From an uncultured Armatimonadota bacterium (GTDB lineage: Bacteria > Armatimonadota > Fimbriimonadia > Fimbriimonadales > Fimbriimonadaceae), in NCBI GenBank assembly GCA_903904815.1, contig CAIVDU010000054.1:56562-120561 (forward strand): DNA of 64,000 nt, given 5' to 3'. A model generated the notes under the pieces. It saw nothing but the letters and a program-made list of their open reading frames with translations, was not told the DNA's origin and ran no database searches. The translations under genes were made by a program, and so were the position numbers. Below, one piece after another: positions 48,279-55,729 of this stretch; position 1 is the first letter of the stretch, and each line of letters starts with the position of its first letter.

Positions 48279-48420
48279 GGGAGTCTTGGTTACTGCGGTT
48301 GGCAGTTTCCGAATGGTCGTTCGCAAAGTTCTTGCTTCCGAGACCCTGCCCGCGAAAGGGTTTGTGGATGTAAGCCATGATTCTGCTGAGGCGGTCGGCC
48401 CGATTGGGCCGACCTTTCTT
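48279..48420 (+). ncRNA. Candidate small RNA ending in an intrinsic terminator
   Basis: A plus-strand segment with GGG(AG)TCTTGG (48279-48289) pairing to CCGAGACCC (48338-48346), an internal hairpin CTGC-GGTTG-GCAG (48293-48305), a hairpin CCC-GCGAAA-GGG (48349-48360), and finally GGTCGGCCC-GATT-GGGCCGACC (48393-48414) followed by TTTCTTTCC. No open frame explains the terminator on this strand. No known RNA family recognised. Confidence 0.35.
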
Positions 48421-48423
48421 TCC

Positions 48424-48624
48424 TCACCAGCGGTTATTTTGGATACCGAGCATTAAGATGGCCTGAGACTCCATCATTTTCTCGTAGGCTTCAAAAAAGC
48501 CTTCCTTTTGCTTGGCTTCTCCTGCTTCCGTAGCAGAGACGCTCGTTGATTTGAACGCGTTCATCGCTCGCTTTGCAAGGCGAGGAAGGGCCGTGGTATC
48601 CCACTGGCGTACGTTTGCGATCAT
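48424..48624 (-). CDS. Small hypothetical protein with a strong ribosome-binding site
   Basis: 66 residues (MIANVRQWDTTALPRLAKRA...); no family match. Helical, no membrane segment; ends in QAILMLGIQNNRW. GGAGG lies seven bases before the ATG, so translation is likely. The leader contains two repeated hairpins and a TATAAT-like box (see 48669-48744). It lies 570 bp from the sigma-factor gene on the same strand. Confidence 0.65.
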   Translation of the reverse strand: MIANVRQWDTTALPRLAKRAMNAFKSTSVSATEAGEAKQKEGFFEAYEKMMESQAILMLGIQNNRW

Positions 48625-48668
48625 ATTGACCTCCGGGTCGTTTGCCGCACTGTTCCCGTGCTGAAGGC

Positions 48669-48744
48669 GGACGACTCAATGTCCGTGACTAGGGACATCT
48701 CAATGTCCTTACCTAGTGGTCAACTTTGATCCAACCAAATTATA
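48669..48744 (-). promoter_or_regulatory. Promoter -10 box and tandem leader hairpins of the small gene
   Basis: On the minus strand a perfect TATAAT (48739-48744) is followed by an untranslated leader with two related hairpins: GGACAT-TGAG-ATGTCC (48693-48708), enclosed by ACTAG/CTAGT, and GGAC-ATTGAGTC-GTCC (48669-48684). The 16-base core GGAC(A/G)(T/A)CTCAATGTCC is repeated at 24-bp spacing. A -35 box is not clear. Confidence 0.45.
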
Positions 48745-48923
48745 CCGAACCACTTACGAAGAGTAGCCAATGGACCCAGCCTATTTCAGAGCAAGGAAAC
48801 ATATCTAGTTTTTTAAGCAGGTCGCCGATAATTCCGGTTTAAAGAGTGCCGCTCCCAAGTTGAGCAGGATTCAGGCATCTCATTACGGTAGGGAGCCAGC
48901 GTGCAAAACGTTACTGGATTGTG

Positions 48924-48964
48924 CCCGGCTCATGTTTGCTGCAAACTGCAACTTCGGTGACTGA
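48924..48964 (+). repeat. Intergenic palindromic element, copy B
   Basis: Contains CATGTTTGCTGCAAACTGCA followed by ACTTCGGTGACTGA; core GTTTG-CTG-CAAAC. It matches copy A at 28078 and copy C at 35253. The remainder of 48745-49078 shows no gene. Confidence 0.55.
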
Positions 48965-49078
48965 AACCAGCGTCCATTGAATTCGCAAGGATATACTCGC
49001 CCCGAACAAACCTCGGCGCTTGGTGAATCGCCCCGACAATCTGGGTCTTTATGAAGCGGCGAAATCCTCCGGATCACA

Positions 49079-49906
49079 ATGAAGCTTTTCCGAACGAATG
49101 TTGGCCCCCTCCTCTCGCTTGAAGACGGTAGCTACGGATTAATTTCGTCATCTTGGGACGACCTGTTGTCGCAAGAGAATCTCGCTGACTCTCTTCGAGA
49201 CGTCTTACGATCCAGTGCCTTTGAGTTCGTCGAGTCCTATGGCGAGTTGCTTCCTCCGGTCGTCAGCCAGGAAGTCTGGGCTGCTGGTGTGACCTATCTC
49301 CGGAGCCGGGAGGCTCGAATGGAGGAGTCCAAAAGTGCAGGTGGAGGCGATTTCTACGACCGAGTTTACAGTGCGGATCGCCCAGAGCTGTTCTTCAAGT
49401 CGGCTGGCCACCGAGTCGTCGGACATGAGCAACATGTCCGCTTGCGGGGCGACGCGACGTGGAGCGTCCCCGAGCCTGAATTGGTTCTTGTCCTCTCCCC
49501 GAAAGGGAGAATCCAGGGCTTTACTATCGGCAACGACATGAGTTCCCGAGATATCGAGGGCGAAAACCCACTGTATCTTCCTCAAGCTAAGACCTACAAC
49601 GGCTCCTGCGCTATCGGGCCATGCCTCTTTGTGACCGACGATCCGCTCCCGACCACGACGGAAATATCGATCAGGATTCTCCGATCAGGCGGCCTCGTAT
49701 TCGAGGACCGTGTCTCGATCGACCGGATCAAAAGACCGTTCGAGGAACTTGCCGGCTACCTCTTCCGCGAACTCAGTTTTCCCCATGGAGCGCTCCTCAT
49801 GACGGGCACCGGAATCGTTCCGCCCGACTCGTTTACGCTGGCAAGCGGCGATCGAATCGAGATCCAGATACCCCCGATCGGCGCCTTGTGCAACACGGTC
49901 GCTTGA
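49079..49906 (+). CDS. Fumarylacetoacetate-hydrolase-family protein, 2-keto-3-deoxy-pentonate dehydratase-like
   Basis: 275 residues with the FAH fold. The stretch PEPELVLVLSPKG, GNDMSSRDIEGENPLYLPQ and AKTYNGSCAIGP is characteristic of the AraD1/KdxD branch that dehydrates 2-keto-3-deoxy-arabinonate or -xylonate to 2-oxoglutarate semialdehyde. Metal-ligand Glu/Asp residues are in EPELV and NDMSSRD. It is separated from neighbours by long gaps. Together with the sugar cluster and CE7 esterase it suggests pentose/uronate breakdown. Confidence 0.85.
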   Translation: MKLFRTNVGPLLSLEDGSYGLISSSWDDLLSQENLADSLRDVLRSSAFEFVESYGELLPPVVSQEVWAAGVTYLRSREARMEESKSAGGGDFYDRVYSADRPELFFKSAGHRVVGHEQHVRLRGDATWSVPEPELVLVLSPKGRIQGFTIGNDMSSRDIEGENPLYLPQAKTYNGSCAIGPCLFVTDDPLPTTTEISIRILRSGGLVFEDRVSIDRIKRPFEELAGYLFRELSFPHGALLMTGTGIVPPDSFTLASGDRIEIQIPPIGALCNTVA

Positions 49907-50067
49907 GCCGCGGCGCGGCACTCTATGAGGGTGGCTACCCCGCCCGCTACAACTAAGCGTAGCTAGTTTCTTGAATCCCGAACCCACATACTCCGATCAA
50001 TTCGGGGTGAACCGCGCCAAATCTGCGCCAATTCCTCCTCGATTTACGCGCGACGGAGATGCACGGG

Positions 50068-53000
50068 ATGAAGGCAAAGAAACAGGTTTTGGGTTCGATG
50101 AAGAAGCTAGCGCTTCTGACGGTATTCGCGGGCAGCACGCTATCGAGTGCGCAAACCTACACTTGGACTGGCGGAAACGGTTTTTGGCTTGACGCCCTCA
50201 ATTGGGGAGGTTTCGCCCCTATCGGAGGTTTCGACACGAACCTTAACTTCTCGGGCGGTGGCTATCAAACCACGAACAACTTCGCCGGAGAATTAGACCT
50301 AAAATCCCTCTCCCTGTTCTACGGCAGTTGGAATCTCACCGGCGGAACTCTCGGCTTTGCAAGTGGTGGAACGCTCACCGATTTCGGCGGGGACTCCATT
50401 GTCTCGGGTCATCTGATTCTTGGCGCCGATGGGTTGGGCGGACCATTGCGGGTCGCGGCCGGAGGTGGAGACGACGCCTCGAAGCTGACACTTAACGGCC
50501 TGGTCTCGGGGGCAGGATCTTTGGTTTTCAATGGCAATGTCCTCAAACTGGGAGGCACGACTGCCAACACCTATACGGGAGGCAGTGTTCTCGAATCGGG
50601 AACGATCCAGATGCTCCACAGTGGCGCACTTGGTACCGGGGACATGACTTTCTACGGTGGGACGCTGGACATGCAGGGACATTCCCAAACCGTCAACAAC
50701 GTCAACTTCGGTGAACTGACTTACGGTTACACGTCTGGCAACATCCTCAACGGGACCATGACCGTGGCTGGGAACCTGAATGCCATCGGCGCAGCCGATG
50801 GTTCAACCCCCAGCATCGAGTTCGCGGGCAACTTGGAACTCACCTCGGGGCAGCATACGCTGACGATGGTCAACCCACTCAACTCGGGTCCCTATGCCAA
50901 CGTCATCCTTGACAACCCCATTTCAGGAGCCGGAGGATTGACGTTCGATTCCGCAGTCGCGGAAACCTTGATGGTAAAGCTGAACGGTAATAGCACTTAC
51001 ACTGGGCCTACGATCATCAACAACGCCTATGTGATTCTGGGGACCGACAATGCCCTATCGACCACGACGGATGTGACGGTAAACCCGAATGGGGGACTTT
51101 TCCTTGCCTATATTGCCGACGCTCACAATCAAACGATCGGCGGACTCAATGGTGGCGGATTTGTCGAAGTAGGACCCGACACGCTCACCCTCGGGAACGG
51201 GGGACATAGTGGATTATTCACGGGAGCGATCGTGGGTGATTCTGTCGTGAAGATTGGCTCTGGCACGGAAACGTTCCAACCGGTTTCTCTGAGCCTGAAC
51301 TCAATCACGGCAAAAGAGGGAACGCTCAAGTTCGGGCAGCCTTCGGTCTCCGGTCCCGCACTTGTCATGGACGGAGGAACCGTTGACCTGAATCAAAGTA
51401 TCGCGGCCTTCACCGAAATCTATTTGGGAGTCGGTGGGACCGAACCCATTGGGGACATTATCGATTCAACCGGAGCTGGGTTGATTGGGCCAAATACTTC
51501 GATCACCTACCGAGGCAAGGGGACTGCTCACATCGATGCGAACATCGCAACCGGGGCGACTTCGATCAACAGTATTGGACTGGGCGCCAATCCCTACGAC
51601 GTCGTGATTGGTGGAAGCCTGCTGGGAACGGCAAAATTCACGGTTAATGGCATTTACATAAACGATTCGAATCAGTTCAAGGTCGCGTTCACGGGGTCCA
51701 TGTCCCCGTTTCAGCACTTGGACGTCAATTCAGGAACGTTTAATTTCGACCGACAACATCAGTCCGATCCGCTGGATTTCGTCGACATCGGCTTGAACGG
51801 AACATTGGATCTGGCTCCTTCTGTCAGTGCCGAAGGAGTCGTCGCCGGAAATTTCGATCAGTCCATTGCGATCTTGAATGGCTTCGGAAAGATCAATCTC
51901 GGCACGGCGACGCTCAATATATCAGGAAATGGCGCCACCTCCGCGTGGGATGGATTCATTACCGGGTCAGGAACGCTAGAGGCGTCGAATAACACTTATT
52001 TGAACCTGGCCGGAAACAACGACTTGGCAAAGGTAGTGGAGAACAGTGCGTTCTTAGTGCTACTCAGCGGGACGGCTATTCGCCCGAGTACCACGCTGCA
52101 GATCGTTGACGGAATGACGGTAATCAATGCCCCGACGTCGGTCGGGAATCTGATCTTTGGTGATGGCATCACGCCAATCGGCGAGAATCACAACTCGTGC
52201 ATCAACATTTTGGCTCCGCTCACGTTGACAGGCGACATCACCTACGAGGGAACGACCGATGCCACCGGAGCAAACAACTCGCAGGACGTCACCATTCCCC
52301 ACAACCTTGTCTTGGCGCCCGGTCAACACAAGGTGGGATACGTCAACCATCTCGCGAACTTATTGACGTCGGACCCTGACTCCTTTGACTTTGGAGGCAT
52401 CTCTGGATCCGGAGACCTGATCATCCAAGGCGCCCTTTCCACCCCTGACCCAACCGGCGACCCATTCGTCGTGGGATTTTACGGAAGTAACACCAACTCC
52501 GGCACAACCGAGGCAAAGGCCGGCACCGCCATCAGAACATTTAACTCTAACGCGACGAGCGCGACGAGCGACTTGATCCTGGACGCTGGAAGTACTTTGC
52601 GGTTCGAAGCCCTGTCCACGCAAACGGTTGGGTCTCTTTCGGGAGGAGGTTCCATCTACCTGAACGATGGCGTTCTCGTGGCTACGGCGAAGGGTGAGTC
52701 TACGACTTTCACCGGAAACATCTATGCCGCGGGCACTTTAGGGGATAGTCAGTCCGGCCTGATCGTCGGCAAACACAACGCGGGGGGCCAGCTTACGATC
52801 CAAGGCGGAATTCAGCAGCTAGGTTCCTTGTCGGCGATTGAGGGCTCCTTGATACTTACCGGCACCCACACCTCGGTGGACACGGGACTCACCATCGACG
52901 ATGGATCCCTCTTGGTGAACGGAGGAACCAAGTTGAACATCGCTCCTGCCGCCCCTATCTACATGGGCGTCAAGCTCCCCGGCTCGTCGATCACGGTTTC

Positions 53001-55026
53001 TGGAGCGGGCACTGTATTTAACGACGGGGGCGCCCTCTACATGAGAGGCGCGGGACAAAACGTTTCGCTCAGCGTCCTAAACGGAGGAGAACTCGACACT
53101 GCGAGCCTTCAACTGGTTGATAACTCTTCTCTTCGCACGGTGCTCGTTGAAGGATCAGGCTCCATCCTTCGTGCGAGTTCGCTGTTGGCTGGGAACCCTG
53201 GGAATAGTTTAAACCCATACGAACACGACATTACGATTGACAAAGGGGGAACGCTCGTGGCCGGGGATGCGATTTTGGGTCGAAACAACTCGGACACCAC
53301 TTATCTCACCATTGACGGTCTTGGTTCCAGCGCGACGTTCGACACGATTGGTTCGACCGCGTTCACGGCAGGCAGCTTAGCACTTCACGTGAGCAACGGC
53401 GGAACTCTCAACGTCAATGGTCAGATTCGGTTCTCGGGAGATAGCGTGATGCAGGTGTCCGAAGGCTCAAATGTTAGCGCGGATTCGATTGATGATTCAC
53501 TTTCCTCGACCTTTAGTCTCGACCTGACCGGTGGTTCGTCGTTGAGCCTTGCCGATGCGAGCGTTCTGAACCACACGTCACTGATCGACGTGATTCAAAG
53601 CTCACTTTCCACCGGTCTTCTTGAGGTCCAACCTCAAACGGTATTTGAGCTTTCAGACCCAACAGGTGGTGTTGCACTCACGCTGGGAATGAACAACTGG
53701 GGTAATGACATCAATGCAACCTTCGATGGCGCTGATTCGGTCGGAGGAAGCATCCGAAAGGTGGGTAGCGGGGTTAGCGAGATCACCGGCTCCGCGCAAC
53801 GATTCGCGAGCTTGATTGTGGATGGTGGCTCGCTACGAATACTCAACCTGAGCAATTTGATCCCGACTAAGCTTCGTGATGCCAGCGCGAATGGTGGATC
53901 GGTACTTCTCTTGGGGGGATCAAAATTCAACGTCACCGGGAATCTGAACGCGAGCGAAAATTCAGTCATTGAGTACACGAACGGCAACCGAATAACCGGA
54001 GGAACCTTGACGGGAATCGGAAGCCACTTGGTGATCGGCTCGGCGTCGTTCGACGGGACCACGATCTCGCATGAAGCAACGCTCACGTCGCTTGGTCAGC
54101 TGTCGCTGACGAACGTGACGGTCAACGGCGGGCTCGAAGGAGACCTCACGATGAACGGCGGACGAATCTCGTCGGGCGCCCAGCTTCAGGTGGCCGGCAC
54201 CACCCATCTTAACGGCACGGAGATTGACGGCTCGCTATCCGTCACCCCAACCGGGACCGCAATTGTCGACTCCCCGAGCCTGATCGTGGGCGCCGGGGGT
54301 TCGATTCTATTGGGGTCCGAGGCGCAGCCAGGTGGGACCCTCCAGGCTGGGACAGGAGTGATCGGAGCGACGGTTGAACTGAACGGCGGGACGTTTATGG
54401 ACAACGGAATCGTGAACGGGCTCACAGTGGATGTGAACAACGGAGGAACTCTTCGAGGCGCTGGAGTCTATACGGCTGGATATGTACTGAATGCCGGAGG
54501 AACCGTTCACCCCGGAAATAGCCCAGGCATCTTGACCAGCGGCTCTTCGACTTGGAATGGGGGGAGCAACTTCCTTTTTGAGATCAACGATGCAACGGGC
54601 GTTGTTGGTAACAACTGGGGTGAGAACGTGATCGCTGGCGACCTGACGATCAACGCCGGAACGAACCCATCGACCAAATTCAATATCCTGCTCGACAGCC
54701 TTGACGTTAACTCAGGTCTTTCGGGTACCGCCGCGCACTTTGATCTGACTCAAAGTTACAATTGGCTCTTCGCCGACGTCTCCGGGAACCTAAACGGCTT
54801 CGACGCGGCGACAATCTCGCTCGATGCAAGTGGGTTCAAAAACCCTTACGGAACCGGCGCCTTCTCGGTCATCGAGCAGGACCTCTACGGTCATCACGAC
54901 CTCTTCGTGCATTACTCAGCTGGAGCACCTACTCCGGAGCCAAGTGGGTTCATCGCCTTCGGCGCCGGACTAGGAGCGTTCTTGATTCGAAGACGACGGT
55001 TGGTACGGGGTGCGCGGCGGCCTTGA
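50068..55026 (+). CDS. Large autotransporter-repeat PEP-CTERM surface protein
   Basis: ~1652 residues. A signal peptide (MKKLALLTVFAGSTLSSAQ) follows the start; ATG 50068 is preferred because GGAG lies nine bases upstream, although ATG 50059 and 50098 are possible. The body is a long series of Gly/Asn/Thr-rich beta-helix repeats such as ISGAGGLTFD, LNGNSTYTGPTII and GGTVHPGNSPGIL, typical of autotransporter-associated beta-strand repeats. The C-terminus has a PEP-CTERM signal: TPEPSGFIAFGAGLGAFLIRRRR. No transporter barrel is present, so export should use an exosortase (not in the window). Low cysteine content. A 7-bp hairpin overlaps its stop. Confidence 0.9.
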   Translation: MKAKKQVLGSMKKLALLTVFAGSTLSSAQTYTWTGGNGFWLDALNWGGFAPIGGFDTNLNFSGGGYQTTNNFAGELDLKSLSLFYGSWNLTGGTLGFASGGTLTDFGGDSIVSGHLILGADGLGGPLRVAAGGGDDASKLTLNGLVSGAGSLVFNGNVLKLGGTTANTYTGGSVLESGTIQMLHSGALGTGDMTFYGGTLDMQGHSQTVNNVNFGELTYGYTSGNILNGTMTVAGNLNAIGAADGSTPSIEFAGNLELTSGQHTLTMVNPLNSGPYANVILDNPISGAGGLTFDSAVAETLMVKLNGNSTYTGPTIINNAYVILGTDNALSTTTDVTVNPNGGLFLAYIADAHNQTIGGLNGGGFVEVGPDTLTLGNGGHSGLFTGAIVGDSVVKIGSGTETFQPVSLSLNSITAKEGTLKFGQPSVSGPALVMDGGTVDLNQSIAAFTEIYLGVGGTEPIGDIIDSTGAGLIGPNTSITYRGKGTAHIDANIATGATSINSIGLGANPYDVVIGGSLLGTAKFTVNGIYINDSNQFKVAFTGSMSPFQHLDVNSGTFNFDRQHQSDPLDFVDIGLNGTLDLAPSVSAEGVVAGNFDQSIAILNGFGKINLGTATLNISGNGATSAWDGFITGSGTLEASNNTYLNLAGNNDLAKVVENSAFLVLLSGTAIRPSTTLQIVDGMTVINAPTSVGNLIFGDGITPIGENHNSCINILAPLTLTGDITYEGTTDATGANNSQDVTIPHNLVLAPGQHKVGYVNHLANLLTSDPDSFDFGGISGSGDLIIQGALSTPDPTGDPFVVGFYGSNTNSGTTEAKAGTAIRTFNSNATSATSDLILDAGSTLRFEALSTQTVGSLSGGGSIYLNDGVLVATAKGESTTFTGNIYAAGTLGDSQSGLIVGKHNAGGQLTIQGGIQQLGSLSAIEGSLILTGTHTSVDTGLTIDDGSLLVNGGTKLNIAPAAPIYMGVKLPGSSITVSGAGTVFNDGGALYMRGAGQNVSLSVLNGGELDTASLQLVDNSSLRTVLVEGSGSILRASSLLAGNPGNSLNPYEHDITIDKGGTLVAGDAILGRNNSDTTYLTIDGLGSSATFDTIGSTAFTAGSLALHVSNGGTLNVNGQIRFSGDSVMQVSEGSNVSADSIDDSLSSTFSLDLTGGSSLSLADASVLNHTSLIDVIQSSLSTGLLEVQPQTVFELSDPTGGVALTLGMNNWGNDINATFDGADSVGGSIRKVGSGVSEITGSAQRFASLIVDGGSLRILNLSNLIPTKLRDASANGGSVLLLGGSKFNVTGNLNASENSVIEYTNGNRITGGTLTGIGSHLVIGSASFDGTTISHEATLTSLGQLSLTNVTVNGGLEGDLTMNGGRISSGAQLQVAGTTHLNGTEIDGSLSVTPTGTAIVDSPSLIVGAGGSILLGSEAQPGGTLQAGTGVIGATVELNGGTFMDNGIVNGLTVDVNNGGTLRGAGVYTAGYVLNAGGTVHPGNSPGILTSGSSTWNGGSNFLFEINDATGVVGNNWGENVIAGDLTINAGTNPSTKFNILLDSLDVNSGLSGTAAHFDLTQSYNWLFADVSGNLNGFDAATISLDASGFKNPYGTGAFSVIEQDLYGHHDLFVHYSAGAPTPEPSGFIAFGAGLGAFLIRRRRLVRGARRP

Positions 55027-55471
55027 CGCCGCGTACCATGGGGCTTGCCAGTTCATCTGAATTCGCCAACCTATTCCGGTAGGGCTAAATCAGAGCCACT
55101 TTGTCTCTTGGTAATGGCCTATTTTAGGTTCGACTTGGCCCTCTCCCGCACATCGCTTCCTCTTCGCTCTTCGAGCTTCGGAGGACACGTCGCTGCGGGC
55201 GAGGGGGCTAATGCGGCCAGCAGCGGCTTAACCAAACGCCCTCTTCAACCTATTCTTTTAATCTGCAACATTACATCACTGCAGAGGCTTAAAGGTCCCA
55301 GATCGTTACAGTACCTGTTACAAATGCAGGACACTACCGTATCAAATGAGTTCTGAGCCCCTCCCTCGGCGCTCGTTGGGCAGGCTATGCCTGTACAGTG
55401 AATCCATCGAGAGAGTCGGCTTGTCGAGACCCAGGCCGACCCCTTTGAATTCTAATAAAAGGAGAATTGAG
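55027..55471. other. Intergenic region before the LuxR-type gene
   Basis: About 445 bp. At its start the stem CGCGGCG / CGCCGCG (55013-55019 and 55027-55033) overlaps the stop of the giant gene. Two direct GTTACA boxes lie 12 bp apart at 55305 and 55317. A 103-codon frame here has no recognisable motifs. No terminator T-run is visible. Confidence 0.5.
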
Positions 55472-55729
55472 ATGGAAGCAACTGTAAACGCGGAATCGTC
55501 GGCGAGACCGCTCCCCAAGGAGCTCCCGCCCCGTCTGCGCGAAGTGATTCATTTCGCGGCGGATGGACTCACCGACAAGGAGATCGCGGTTAGGATGGGG
55601 GTCAGCAAGGCCACCGTTGATTTTCACTGGAGAAGGCTACGTTCAATGTACGACCAAGGCACCCGCACGGGAATCGTCGTTCACGTTTTGCGCCGTCAAG
55701 AGCGAAGCGAATACCGTCTGCCGGCCTAA
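55472..55729 (+). CDS. Small LuxR-type helix-turn-helix protein
   Basis: 85 residues. The LuxR/GerE helix-turn-helix occupies residues ~20-75: LPPRLREVIHFAADGLTDKEIAVRMGVSKATVDFHWRRLRSMYD. No receiver or ligand domain is attached. ATG 55472 has AAGGAG eight bases upstream. Its stop overlaps the convergent SARP gene by four bases. It could be a stand-alone DNA-binding regulator or anti-activator; target genes unknown, though the neighbouring PEP-CTERM gene is a candidate. Confidence 0.85.
   Translation: MEATVNAESSARPLPKELPPRLREVIHFAADGLTDKEIAVRMGVSKATVDFHWRRLRSMYDQGTRTGIVVHVLRRQERSEYRLPA

Noticed and set aside
55045..55356. 103-codon frame after the PEP-CTERM gene
   Set aside because: Low-complexity composition, no ribosome-binding site and no motif.
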